The notes beneath the pieces were generated by a model. That model searched no databases. It was given only the letters and a program-made list of their open reading frames with translations, and was not told where the DNA came from. 64,000 nt of DNA from Desulfocarbo indianensis (GTDB lineage: Bacteria > Desulfobacterota > Desulfarculia > Desulfarculales > Desulfarculaceae): assembly GCA_001184205.1 (NCBI GenBank), contig LBMP01000006.1:221502-285501 (forward strand), written 5' to 3'. The position numbers and the translations under genes were made by a program. Within the stretch, counting starts at the first letter, position 1. Every line of letters starts with the position of its first letter. Shown here in pieces: positions 36,914 through 45,587 of the stretch.

Positions 36914-37378
36914 TGCCATTTGGAATGGGCCGGCTTGCCGGCCTGGGAGTCCCGCTGGCGGGCCTCGCGGGCTTGGCCCGTCACAATTCAGTTGATACCA
37001 TGATTAATGCGTGGTGAATTGCTTGGAGCCTGGGCAAGGGGGAGTCCCGCCACCCGGCTTGCCGAGCCGTTCGCCGCTGGGGCGTCATGTAAAATGGGCC
37101 AGCCTCGGGGTTTGCCGATTAACTGGCTGTATTTACGGCAAAAAACGTAAACTGCCTGGACTGGGCCTGGCCAGGGGGTGGGCCGGCGCGGGCCCCAGAC
37201 AAGGCGTTCTGGCCTGCAATCCAAGCTAAAGCGTGGCGGGAATTTTTTAATGTTACTGAATGTGGCCACACGGGCTTGCCACGGAAGGTTTTTTCCGATA
37301 ATTGGTTGCTGTGATCCCCCGTGAGAAGCAAGTTTTTTTAAGGGGTATGATCTTTAGAACCCTGGGAGTAAGTGGAAA
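36914..37378. other. Intergenic region with small palindromes, no gene seen
   Basis: Includes GGCCGGC-TT-GCCGGCC (about 36929-36944) and TTTACG-GCAAAAAA-CGTAAA (37132-37151). The second, an AT-flanked inverted repeat, may be an operator for the secreted DUF4412 gene downstream. Short frames in this region have no ribosome site and resemble nothing. Confidence 0.4.
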
Positions 37379-38083
37379 ATGAGAAAAATCGCCATGCGAC
37401 TGGTCTTCGCTCTTATATGTCTCGCCCTGGTCGCCGCACCCGCTTGGGCCGGATGGGTCCAGGTGGAAAAAGAGGGTGAAAAACTTTTAATTTCACAGGG
37501 ACGGATCAAGACGGTGCCCGAAGACCCGGCCGAGGGTTGGACGGTGATGGATTTCAAGAAGGGCCAGATATTGGTCGTGAATCCCCAGGACAGGACCTAT
37601 GCCCAAGCCACCTTGCAGCAGTTCTGCCAGACCATGCAGCAATTCGTCTCCCAAATGAAGGCCATGGCCGGCAAGAAGGCCGAGGCTGAACCCAAAGCGG
37701 TGAAGGTGGAAGTGGTCAAGCAGGGCTCCGGCGGCAAAATTGCGGGCTTTAATTGCACAAAATACCGGGTGTTGGCGGACGGCCGCCTCAAGGAGGAGGT
37801 CTGGCTCACCACCGAGCCGGAGTTTGTAAAGGAATTCGATCCGGGCCTGTTGAGCAAGATGATAGGCTGCGCCGCCGAGCGCGGCGAGGTGGAGAGTTCA
37901 CCCGCCTATCAGCAACTGATCTCCTCGGGTTGGGTCTTGCGCGCCATCACCAACGATAACGGGCAGCCCGAAGCGGAAACCGACGTGATCAGCTTGAAGA
38001 AAGAGGATATTTCCGAGGACGAGTTCCGGGTTCCCCAGGGTTACCGCCAGATCACCCTGGATGAAGCCCTTAAAGCGGAATGA
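37379..38083 (+). CDS. Secreted DUF4412-like protein
   Basis: 234 residues. A signal peptide is clear: MRKIAMR, hydrophobic LVFALICLALVAAPAWA, cut near AWA-GW. The mature part has the DUF4412-like pattern of a beta-rich domain: LISQGRIKTVPEDPAEGWTV, FKKGQILVVNPQDRTYAQAT, AGFNCTKYRVLADGRLKEEV, and a C-terminal ISLKKEDISEDEFRVPQGY. Such proteins are periplasmic or outer-membrane bound; their function is unknown. It carries only two cysteines outside the signal peptide region that could pair. A second in-frame ATG lies five codons downstream. It stands alone. Confidence 0.78.
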   Translation: MRKIAMRLVFALICLALVAAPAWAGWVQVEKEGEKLLISQGRIKTVPEDPAEGWTVMDFKKGQILVVNPQDRTYAQATLQQFCQTMQQFVSQMKAMAGKKAEAEPKAVKVEVVKQGSGGKIAGFNCTKYRVLADGRLKEEVWLTTEPEFVKEFDPGLLSKMIGCAAERGEVESSPAYQQLISSGWVLRAITNDNGQPEAETDVISLKKEDISEDEFRVPQGYRQITLDEALKAE

Positions 38084-38140
38084 ACCGCCAGCCGCCGCGC
38101 CCATGACGACCGCGCGCGGCGGCTGCTTAAAGGACCGGGC

Positions 38141-38662
38141 TTAGTCTTCCTGCGCCAGGTAAATCCGGGCCTTTTCTTCCAGCTCACGCAGCTGCGCGGC
38201 TAGATTGGCCTGTTCGGCGGGCTTTAGCGGGCGGATGGCCTTGGCCGGAGAGCCCAAGACCAGCATGCCGGCCGGCACCTCCATGCCCGGCGGCACCAGG
38301 GCGCCGGCCCCCACCAGGGCCCCTGGGCCCACCACCGCGCCGTCCAGCACCGTGGCCCCTATGCCCACCAGGGCGCCGCTTTTCACCGTGGCGCCGTGCA
38401 GGCAGGCCTGATGGCTGATGAGTGCGCCGGGCTCCACCAAAATCGGATGGCCCTGGGGGGCTTCCAGCAGGCACAAATCCAGGACCGCGCTGCCCGCGCC
38501 CACCGTGATCTCCTCGGCGTCGGCCCGCAACACCGCGCCGGGCCAGACGGAGACCCGCTCCGCCAGGGACACCCTGCCGATGAGGCGGGCGGAGCGGTCC
38601 ACAAAGGCGCTGGAATGGATGCTGGGATAATGCCCGTCAAAGGGGGTTATCAATCGGCTCAT
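38141..38662 (-). CDS. Gamma-carbonic-anhydrase-like hexapeptide protein with altered zinc site
   Basis: 173 residues with a left-handed beta-helix of hexapeptide repeats (GATVKSGALVGIGATVLDGA, VVGPGALVGAGALVPPGMEV) and a C-terminal helix. In gamma-carbonic anhydrases the first zinc His lies about four residues after N[IV]QD; here the aligned stretch reads AVLDLCLLEAPQGHP, so that His appears lost, while the other two (ISHQACLHGAT) are kept. It may not be an active carbonic anhydrase. The intact paralogue lies at 55282. It starts 130 bases before hisD's stop on the same strand. Confidence 0.8.
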   Translation of the reverse strand: MSRLITPFDGHYPSIHSSAFVDRSARLIGRVSLAERVSVWPGAVLRADAEEITVGAGSAVLDLCLLEAPQGHPILVEPGALISHQACLHGATVKSGALVGIGATVLDGAVVGPGALVGAGALVPPGMEVPAGMLVLGSPAKAIRPLKPAEQANLAAQLRELEEKARIYLAQED

Positions 38663-38792
38663 GCCATATTCCTGATTCTGCCATAGCCGGCGAACGGGTC
38701 CGCTCTTTTAACGCGTCCCAGGTAGCCGCCGGCGATCAAACCACAAGCCGCCGGCCGCCTTTGCCCGAAACGGTAGCGCGCCCCCGCGCCGC

Positions 38793-40085
38793 CTAATCAG
38801 CCAGCCGGGCTTTCACGGTCATGGCGTGGATGGGCAGCCCCTCGGCCGTGGCCAGGGTTTCCACCGTGCCGGCCAGGGAGGCCAGGCCCTCACGGCTTAA
38901 GTATTGGAAGGTGGGCTTCTTGATGAAATCGTCCACGCTGAGCCCGCTGAAGGCGCGGGCCCCCTGGCCCGTGGGCAGCACGTGGTTGGTGCCCGAGGCG
39001 TAGTCGCCCACCGGCACCGGGGCCCAGGGGCCCAGGAAGATGGAACCGGCGTTGCGTATTTCTTGCAGGGTGAGGAAGGGGTCCCTGGTCACGATCTGCA
39101 AGTGCTCCGCCGCGTACTCATTGGTGAAGGCCACGGCGTGGGCCATGTCGTCGGCCACCAACACCGCGCAATAGCGCCCGGCTTTTTCCAGGATTTCCCG
39201 GCGCGGCAGACTGGGATAGAGCCTTTCGATCTCGTCGCACACCGCCTGGGCCAGTTGGGCGTCGTCGCTGACCAGCACCGCGGCTGAGTCCGGGTCATGC
39301 TCCACCTGGGAGAGGAAGTCCAGGGCCAGCCAGCGGGGATCGGCCGTGGAATCGGCCAGGATCAGCGCCTCGGAAGGCCCGGCCGGCGAGTCTATGTCCA
39401 CCAGGCCGAAGACCAGCATCTTGGCGGCGGTCACGTACTTGTTGCCCGGCCCCACGATCTTGTCCACCCGCGGCACCGTGGGCGTGCCGTAGGCCAGGGA
39501 GCCCACCGCCCAGGGGCCGCCCAGCTTGTATATCTCGCTGACCCCGGCGATGTCGCAGGCCACCAGGGTATAGGCGTTGGCCTTCAGGCCGGTATCCGGC
39601 GGCGTGGTAACCACCACCCGCCGCACCCCGGCCACCAGGGCGGGCAGAACCGTCATCAGGGCGGTGGAGGGATAGACCGCGCGCATGCCGGGCACGTAGC
39701 AGCCCACCGCGTCCAGGGGCGTGTGCTTGCGTCCGGCCCAGATGCCGGGCGCCACCTCCATCTGCCACATGGGCCGCTCCAGTTGGGCGGCGTGGAAAGT
39801 ACGTATGTTGACGGCGGCCTTTTGGAGGGCCTCCACGATGTCGCCGGGCACTTGCCGGTAGGCTTCCTGGATTTCCTCCGGCTGGACCCGGAAATCGTCC
39901 GGCGCCAGGTCCGGCTTGAGCTCGCGGTGCCAGGCCAGGCTGGGCTCGTCGCCGTTTTGGCGAATCTCCGACAGGATGCCGCGCACGTAATCATGGACTT
40001 CGGATACGTCTTCCATGGAGCGGCGCATGATGACGTCCCGCCGAAGGGGGCTGAGCCCGGCTATTTTTTCTGGGGAAAGTTTCAT
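38793..40085 (-). CDS. hisD: Histidinol dehydrogenase
   Basis: 430 residues, normal length. [20 protein letters not shown], the catalytic Glu-His pair in [13 protein letters not shown] and the C-terminal signature [20 protein letters not shown] are present. It oxidises L-histidinol to histidine with two NAD+ and a zinc ion, the last step of histidine synthesis. No other his genes are near, unlike many genomes where hisD is in an operon. The ATG at 40085 has GGAGG about 6 bases upstream; the frame extends to 40133 but without a ribosome site. A Nudix gene lies 102 bases upstream. Confidence 0.95.
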   Translation of the reverse strand: MKLSPEKIAGLSPLRRDVIMRRSMEDVSEVHDYVRGILSEIRQNGDEPSLAWHRELKPDLAPDDFRVQPEEIQEAYRQVPGDIVEALQKAAVNIRTFHAAQLERPMWQMEVAPGIWAGRKHTPLDAVGCYVPGMRAVYPSTALMTVLPALVAGVRRVVVTTPPDTGLKANAYTLVACDIAGVSEIYKLGGPWAVGSLAYGTPTVPRVDKIVGPGNKYVTAAKMLVFGLVDIDSPAGPSEALILADSTADPRWLALDFLSQVEHDPDSAAVLVSDDAQLAQAVCDEIERLYPSLPRREILEKAGRYCAVLVADDMAHAVAFTNEYAAEHLQIVTRDPFLTLQEIRNAGSIFLGPWAPVPVGDYASGTNHVLPTGQGARAFSGLSVDDFIKKPTFQYLSREGLASLAGTVETLATAEGLPIHAMTVKARLAD

Positions 40086-40187
40086 GATCGCCTCCGCGGT
40101 TAGGGCCGGCTCCAACTGGAGCATAATTACCACCGCGGGGCTTGGGCCGCAAGCGCGGCCAGGGGTGAAAACCGGAACCGGCGGGGC

Positions 40188-40712
40188 CTATAAGGGATCG
40201 AGCTCCAAAAACTCCAGCATGTCCTTGATGGCCTGGCCGGTGGATTCGTAACCCAGTTCGTCCCATGGCACTTCCCGCGGCGAGAAAAGGCTAAGTTCCA
40301 GGGCTTCCCGGCTGGGGGACAACTCGCCGGCCACCGGGCGGGCCAGGTAGACGATCAGCACCACCGGGTTGCCGGGATAGGTATAGACTCCCAGGAGACT
40401 GTCCAGCTCCACCGTGAGCCCGGTCTCCTCGGCCACCTCGCGCAGGGCCGCCACCTCCGCCACTTCGCCGCGGTCCACGTGCCCGCCGGGCAGTATCCAC
40501 AGGCCGTGGGCCGCATCGCGCTGCGCCCGCCGCAAAAGCACCACCCGGCCGTCGGGCCAGCGCACCACCGCGGCCACCGCCACTTTTGGATCAAGGTATA
40601 CCCTTTGGCCGCAATCCAGGCACCTGAAGGGGGGACCGCCGTTGGGGTTGGGATTGGCCTGCAAGGGGCCGCCGCATTGATGGCAATATAGAGGAATCCG
40701 GGAAACCGTCAT
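40188..40712 (-). CDS. Nudix hydrolase with N-terminal zinc ribbon
   Basis: 174 residues. The N-terminus has a two-CxxC zinc ribbon (CHQCGGPLQ and FRCLDCGQ). The Nudix box is complete: GGHVDRGEVAEVAALREVAE then ETGL, matching GX5EX7REUXEEXGU. The zinc-ribbon plus Nudix layout is seen in NADH pyrophosphatase relatives and ADP-ribose-type hydrolases; the substrate is not clear. Its start overlaps the REC-HATPase gene stop by four bases, so it is translationally coupled to the signalling cluster, probably by chance of operon packing. Confidence 0.9.
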   Translation of the reverse strand: MTVSRIPLYCHQCGGPLQANPNPNGGPPFRCLDCGQRVYLDPKVAVAAVVRWPDGRVVLLRRAQRDAAHGLWILPGGHVDRGEVAEVAALREVAEETGLTVELDSLLGVYTYPGNPVVLIVYLARPVAGELSPSREALELSLFSPREVPWDELGYESTGQAIKDMLEFLELDPL

Positions 40713-41575
40713 TTCGTCGCGTCATCGTCCTGGGGCGCATTGGCCCGCCGCTTCACCAGGGTGACCGCGTTGCCCGGATCTTCGAAGCGCACCTCATCCA
40801 TGATGGCCCGCATCAGAAAAATACCCCGGCCGCGTTCGCTGAGCAGGTTTTCATCCTTGGTGGGGTCGGTCCGCTTCCGGTAATCGAAGCCGGGTCCCTG
40901 GTCCTGGATGAATACCTCGAGGTTCTCCCGGTCCGTTTTGGATTCCACCATCACCAGCTTTTGCTCGTCCCAGCGGTTGCCGTGCTCCATGGCGTTGGTG
41001 AGCGCCTCCACCAGGGCCAGCTTTACGTTGTTGTCCAGATCGTGGTTGGCGAAACCCACCGCCACGGCGCTGAGCGATATCTGATACACGATTTCGCTTA
41101 TGTATTCCGGGCGGCTGCGGGATTCGATCTGGGTCATCTGCCGGACCTGGGTCTGTTGAGCCGAGGCGCCGGGCTGCAGGCAGGAAATGGCCAGGCTTTG
41201 TTCCACCAGCCGTTCCAGGGCGTCCATGCGCAAGGGCTTGGCCATGAAATTTTCGGCACCGGCTTTCAGGGCCTTGACCACGATATCCACTTCGCCGTAG
41301 CCGCTGATCAGGATCACGGGAATCCTGGGATTGGCGCGCTTGATCTCCTCCAGCAGTTGCAGCCCGCTAAGGGTCGGCATGCGCACGTCCGAGAGCACCA
41401 GATCAAAGGCATGGCTCTGAAACAGATCCCAGGCCTCTCTGCCGTCGGAGGCGGTGCTTACTTGATAGCCCTTCTTGGTCAAAAATCGTGAAAGCAGCTC
41501 CACGACTGTCCATTCATCGTCCACCACCAGGATACGGTAGCCCTGCGCGACGGTGGGATAACGCTTATCGCCCAT
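40709..41575 (-). CDS. Receiver domain fused to RsbW-type HATPase (anti-sigma kinase-like)
   Basis: 288 residues. Residues 12-135 form a receiver with acceptor Asp63 (DLVLSDVRMP) and Lys in FMAKPL. After a linker, residues 165-280 form a GHKL ATPase of the RsbW/SpoIIAB type: N-box VEALTNAMEHGNRW, G1 DQGPGFDYRKR and G2 ERGRGIFLMRAIMDEV. There is no His-phosphoacceptor domain, so it is not a histidine kinase; it likely phosphorylates a STAS protein on Ser. It starts one base after the REC-PP2C phosphatase stop. Two STAS genes are in the same cluster. Confidence 0.88.
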   Translation of the reverse strand: MGDKRYPTVAQGYRILVVDDEWTVVELLSRFLTKKGYQVSTASDGREAWDLFQSHAFDLVLSDVRMPTLSGLQLLEEIKRANPRIPVILISGYGEVDIVVKALKAGAENFMAKPLRMDALERLVEQSLAISCLQPGASAQQTQVRQMTQIESRSRPEYISEIVYQISLSAVAVGFANHDLDNNVKLALVEALTNAMEHGNRWDEQKLVMVESKTDRENLEVFIQDQGPGFDYRKRTDPTKDENLLSERGRGIFLMRAIMDEVRFEDPGNAVTLVKRRANAPQDDDATK

Positions 41576-41576
41576 A

Positions 41577-42758
41577 TTAAAAATCCACCAGAATGAAAGC
41601 CACGTCATCCGGGAATTCGCCCTGCACAAAGGCTTGCAAGTCCTGCCACACGATCTGGCGCAAGTCTTCCAAGGGGCGGTCCCGGTTCTGGCTCAGAATG
41701 GTTTGCAACCTGTTTATGCCATATTGATCGGCTCGGGCGTCGGGGGCTTCGGTCAGGCCGTCGGTATAAAGGGCCAGGCGGTCGCCGCTTCTCACCCGCA
41801 CGCATTGGTCGTTTAAATCCAGCAAGGGGCTGTCTGATTCGAACACGCCCAAGAACAGCGATTCAGCGGCCAGGGACTCGATTTCCTCCCCCCTGGGCAT
41901 GTAAAGCGGCGGCGGATGGCCAGCGATGCACCAGGTGAGCTCGGAGCGCTCCGGCTCGTAAATTGCGGCGAAGGCGGTGACGAAGACGTCTTCCTGGGTC
42001 AGGCGCAGCAGGTCTTGATTGAGAGCCTGGAAGGCCTTGGCCGGCGAAAGAAACTGGTTCAGATAGCCGGGCAGCAGGGCCTTTACGATGGAGGCGGTCA
42101 TGGCCGAGGCCACGCCGTGGCCGGAAACGTCGGCCACCACCAGGCCCAGCTTGCCGCCGGCCATCTCCAGAAAATCAAAATAATCGCCCCCCACGCCGGT
42201 GCAGGGCTCGAAAAGAAAGGTGATGCGCGCGCCGGGGAACTCGGCACCCTTGGGCAGCAGGAACTTCTGATAGCGGGCCGCCATCTCCAGCTCCCGCCGC
42301 ATGATGTCGTTCTGGCGGCGGGTTTCGGCCATGAGCCGGCGCGCGGTCACCGCGTTGCGGATCTTGAGCGGCAGCACCGTTTCCAGGTCGTCCTGGCTCA
42401 AGGGCTTGGTGAAATAGTCATAGGTGCCCATGGTGAGCGCCTGGGTGATGGAATCGAAGTCGTCCAGGCTGGAATTGACTATCACCGGCACGGCCAGGGC
42501 TTCGGGATGACCGGCGCGCCAGCGCAGGAAAGCGAAGCCGTCCACCTTGGGCATCACCAAATCCAGGAGGATCAGATCGATTTCGGGGTGGTACTTCAGG
42601 GCGTCTATGGCTTCCTGACCGTTGGTGGCCATGAGAAACTGGCAGCCGTGCTTGGTCAGGTTCAGCCTTAGCAGCTCGCGGTTGATGCGCGCGTCGTCCA
42701 CGATGAGGATAACGGGCGGCGTGCTGCAGACCTCTTGCGCATCGTCGAACAGACTCAT
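41577..42758 (-). CDS. Receiver domain fused to PP2C (RsbU-type) phosphatase
   Basis: 393 residues. The receiver (about 15-135) has acceptor Asp66 (DLILLDLVMP) and Lys in FTKPL. A helical linker (RRLMAETRRQNDIMRRELEM) joins a PP2C/SpoIIE-type phosphatase: CTGVGGDYFDFLEM, VVADVSGHGVASAMTA, IAGHPPPLYMPRG and ALYTDGLTEAPDA with metal-binding Asps. It probably dephosphorylates a STAS anti-anti-sigma protein in response to receiver phosphorylation. The ATG at 42758 overlaps the CheB stop as ATGA. It is directly followed by the RsbW-like gene, so kinase and phosphatase are paired. Confidence 0.92.
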   Translation of the reverse strand: MSLFDDAQEVCSTPPVILIVDDARINRELLRLNLTKHGCQFLMATNGQEAIDALKYHPEIDLILLDLVMPKVDGFAFLRWRAGHPEALAVPVIVNSSLDDFDSITQALTMGTYDYFTKPLSQDDLETVLPLKIRNAVTARRLMAETRRQNDIMRRELEMAARYQKFLLPKGAEFPGARITFLFEPCTGVGGDYFDFLEMAGGKLGLVVADVSGHGVASAMTASIVKALLPGYLNQFLSPAKAFQALNQDLLRLTQEDVFVTAFAAIYEPERSELTWCIAGHPPPLYMPRGEEIESLAAESLFLGVFESDSPLLDLNDQCVRVRSGDRLALYTDGLTEAPDARADQYGINRLQTILSQNRDRPLEDLRQIVWQDLQAFVQGEFPDDVAFILVDF

Positions 42759-43855
42759 CTTGCGGCTCGACCCTGGTTTTGGCTCCATAAACCCAAGATC
42801 AAGGGGGCGATGCGCTCCAGGGGCAAGATCCTGTCCACCGCGCCCAACTGCACCGCCGCCTTGGGCATGCCATACACCGTACAGGTTTCCTCGTCCTGGG
42901 CAATGGTCAAGGCGCCGGCGTCGTGCAGGTCCTTCATGCCCCGGGCTCCGTCGTCGCCCATGCCGGTCATTATCACCGCCACCGCGTTGGCGCCGGCGCT
43001 GTTGACGCCGGAGCGAAACAGGACGTCCACGCTGGGGCGGTGGCGGTTCACCGGCGGCCCCTGTCTGATCCTGACGCGGTATCCCTCACTGCCCCGCTCC
43101 AGGAGCATGTGCTGGCCGCCGGGCGCTATCAGCGCCTGGCCGGGCACCACCGGCTGCATGTCCTTGGCTTCGTACACTGCGATGTTGCACAGTCCGTCCA
43201 GCCGGTTGGCAAAGGCCTCGGTGAAGTGCTCGGGCATATGCTGCACTATGGCTATGGGCGGAGCATCGGCCGGCAGCCTGGTGAGGACCTGCTCGATGGC
43301 CACGGTGCCGCCGGTGGAGGCGCCGATCAACAGGACCATGGGCCCGCCGGGGCGGGGAGGGGCCTTGGTCAAGGCCACCACCTGGTCCACTTCCACTTTT
43401 TTGGGCACGGTCAGGGTTTTTGCGATATCCACCCGTTGGCGGCGGACCTTGGCCCCGGCCGCGGCCCGGATCTTGGCCACCAGTTCATCCGACAGGTTGG
43501 CGAGGTTTTCTCCCAGGTTGGCCGCGGGCTTGGCCAGGAAATCGACCGCCCCCAGCCGCAGGGCCTTTAAGGTGGCGTCGGCCCCCTTCTGGGTGCGGCT
43601 GGAGAACATGACCACCGGCGTGGGGTGAGCGGCCATCAGCTTTTCCAAAAAGGTGAGGCCGTCCATGCGGGGCATTTCAACGTCAAGAATTATGACATCG
43701 GGCCTTTTCTTGAGGAATTTATCCCGCGCCACATAAGGGTCGGGGGCGGTGGCCAGCACCTCGATATCCCGCTCTTTGGAGAGAATTTCCCGCAGGAATT
43801 CCCTGATCAAAGCCGAGTCGTCCACGATCATTACTTTAATGGGCGCACCCGCCAT
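42755..43855 (-). CDS. cheB: Chemotaxis protein-glutamate methylesterase/deamidase
   Basis: 366 residues. An N-terminal receiver (IKVMIVDDSALIREFLREIL, VIILDVEMPRMDGLTFLEKL) is joined to the methylesterase domain with catalytic Ser in VLLIGASTGGTVAIEQVL, His in IVQHMPEHFTEAFANRL and Asp in VIMTGMGDDGARGMKDL. It removes methyl groups from chemoreceptors, countering CheR. AGGAG lies about 6 bases before the ATG. cheD lies 254 bases upstream, and the phosphatase gene overlaps its end. Confidence 0.96.
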   Translation of the reverse strand: MAGAPIKVMIVDDSALIREFLREILSKERDIEVLATAPDPYVARDKFLKKRPDVIILDVEMPRMDGLTFLEKLMAAHPTPVVMFSSRTQKGADATLKALRLGAVDFLAKPAANLGENLANLSDELVAKIRAAAGAKVRRQRVDIAKTLTVPKKVEVDQVVALTKAPPRPGGPMVLLIGASTGGTVAIEQVLTRLPADAPPIAIVQHMPEHFTEAFANRLDGLCNIAVYEAKDMQPVVPGQALIAPGGQHMLLERGSEGYRVRIRQGPPVNRHRPSVDVLFRSGVNSAGANAVAVIMTGMGDDGARGMKDLHDAGALTIAQDEETCTVYGMPKAAVQLGAVDRILPLERIAPLILGLWSQNQGRAAR

Positions 43856-44109
43856 GCAATCTCCTAATGGACCCTAGGCAAATAAATCAGCGCCAAGCCA
43901 GCCGTGGAACCCGACGCGTCCAGGCAACGCCGAGAAGAAAACCAGCGATCCGAAAAGCTTGAGCAACGGCCGTGCCGCTATCGGTTAACCAGGCGCTTTT
44001 TTATTCTGATTCAATGCCTGGCGCCCCTTGCCTTTTCAAGCGGAGCAACCAGGCCTTGTTAAACGCATGCCGTTGGCGCGAGGCGTTCGGCGTCGCGCTT
44101 TGTCTATCG
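43856..44109. other. Gap between cheD and cheB, no gene seen
   Basis: 254 bases. CCAGGC near 43988 and GCCTGG near 44015 are inverted, with an A+T-rich loop that holds a run of six T (plus strand). It could be a weak terminator after cheD or part of a promoter for cheB. The cheB ribosome site lies at its lower end. Confidence 0.35.
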
Positions 44110-44694
44110 TTAGAACAAGGTGACGTCCTCTTCCTGAACCTCCCGCTTGAGGGATTTCTCGTAGCGCTGCTCGCGGGCCGCCACTTGATCGTCGGCTTCG
44201 GACACCAGGCGCTTGACGAAAACCTTGCCCAGGGCGGGCAGGTAAAGCACCTTGCGCCCGTGCATGCCGCCCACGTCGCTTTTGACTACCTTGATGCCCT
44301 CCATGGATAAGAACGCCTTGACGAATTCGATGTTGGCCTTGGGCACCGCGTTCTTGGTGTTGGGCAGTGAGCGCAGGACGTGCCCGCCGCCGAAGACCTT
44401 GGCGCTGAGGTTGCTGCGGTCGCCGCCCAGTTTGATCAGGTCGCCCATGATAAGTTCCATGGCGTACATGCCGTAGCGCGCGCTTTGGCTTTGAAACACG
44501 TCATCCATGCGGAAATCGCCGGGCAGCATGAAATGGTTCATGCCGCCGATGCCGTTGCGCTCGTCCTTTATGCAGACGCTGATGCAGGAACCCAGCACCG
44601 TTGCGATGATCTCATCCTTGTCGGTGACGTAGTATTCACCGGGATGGATGATGATCATCGGGCGATTCAGTTTTGCATGAAAACGTTTGATCAT
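44110..44694 (-). CDS. cheD: Chemoreceptor glutamine deamidase
   Basis: 194 residues. The catalytic Cys lies in IIATVLGSCISVCIKDE, the His in NGIGGMNHFMLPG, and the Thr/Ser region follows in KVFGGGHVLRSL. CheD deamidates glutamines in chemoreceptors to give methyl-accepting glutamates, and in some bacteria binds CheC. No cheC is in the window. It starts five bases after the cheR stop. Confidence 0.95.
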   Translation of the reverse strand: MIKRFHAKLNRPMIIIHPGEYYVTDKDEIIATVLGSCISVCIKDERNGIGGMNHFMLPGDFRMDDVFQSQSARYGMYAMELIMGDLIKLGGDRSNLSAKVFGGGHVLRSLPNTKNAVPKANIEFVKAFLSMEGIKVVKSDVGGMHGRKVLYLPALGKVFVKRLVSEADDQVAAREQRYEKSLKREVQEEDVTLF

Positions 44695-44699
44695 GTCAT

Positions 44700-45587
44700 T
44701 CAGACGCGCAGGTACACCGTGGTGCCCACATGCTTGTAAAGGTTTCTCACCATCATCAAGGATTCGGAATGTCCCACGAACATGTAGCCGCCGGGTTTGA
44801 TGGTCTCGTGGAATTTGGTCATGATGTCAATTTTATCCTGCTGATCGAAATAGATCAGCACGTTGCGACAGAATATGAAGTCCATGGGAATCTTCAAGGG
44901 ATAGGAAGGATACATCAGGTTGAACTTGCGGAAGGTGATCATGCTCCGCAGAGATTCCTTGGCTTCGAAAAAAATATCATTGCCGCGTTTAACGCGGTTG
45001 AAGTACTTGGTCAAAAGATTGCGCGGCACCGGCTCCAAAAGCCGGCCTTCATAAACTCCGGCGCTGCCCTTTTGCAGCATGGTGGTGTCCAAATCCGTGG
45101 CCAGGAGCTTGAAGTCCCAACCGGGCTTGTTCTGGAAGAATTCGGCCGCGACCATGCAGATGGTGTAGGGCTCCTCGCCGGAGGAGCAGCCGGCGCTCCA
45201 GGCGCGGACCTTGCGCTGGCCGCTGGCTTCCCCCGCTTGGTAGATACTGGGCAGCAGGGTGTCGTTCAAAAAGTCGAAATGATGCTTCTCCCTGAAGAAG
45301 TCGGTTTTATTGGTGGTGATGCGGTTGATCATCTGGACCAGTTCGTCCGCGCCTTCCGGTCCCTGCAAAAAGTCCAGATACTGCTCAAAACCAGAGAGGC
45401 CCAGGGCGCGGAGCCGTTTGGCCAGGCGGCTCACCACCAGATCCCGCTTGTGCAGGCCCAGGCTTATGCCGGTCTTTTCCTTGACCAGCACCCGGATGGC
45501 GTCGTATTCACGGGGCTTAAGTTCGAAGGTCGGCGGCAAGCTGCCCACCGGTCCCCCGCCCGATTGTTTTTTTTGCTCAAATGGCAT
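44700..45587 (-). CDS. cheR: Chemoreceptor glutamate methyltransferase
   Basis: 295 residues. An N-terminal helical domain (GISLGLHKRDLVVSRLAKRL, TTNKTDFFREKHHFDFLND) is followed by the SAM-binding domain (VRAWSAGCSSGEEPYTICMV, FKLLATDLDTTML, DFIFCRNVLIYFD). It methylates chemoreceptor glutamates using SAM. Its first codons overlap the end of the Hpt-CheW gene by 11 bases. cheD follows after five bases. Confidence 0.96.
   Translation of the reverse strand: MPFEQKKQSGGGPVGSLPPTFELKPREYDAIRVLVKEKTGISLGLHKRDLVVSRLAKRLRALGLSGFEQYLDFLQGPEGADELVQMINRITTNKTDFFREKHHFDFLNDTLLPSIYQAGEASGQRKVRAWSAGCSSGEEPYTICMVAAEFFQNKPGWDFKLLATDLDTTMLQKGSAGVYEGRLLEPVPRNLLTKYFNRVKRGNDIFFEAKESLRSMITFRKFNLMYPSYPLKIPMDFIFCRNVLIYFDQQDKIDIMTKFHETIKPGGYMFVGHSESLMMVRNLYKHVGTTVYLRV

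Noticed and set aside
40709..41575. Classical hybrid histidine kinase
   Set aside because: There is a receiver and an HATPase but no dimerisation/His-phosphoacceptor domain; the ATPase motifs fit RsbW/SpoIIAB better.
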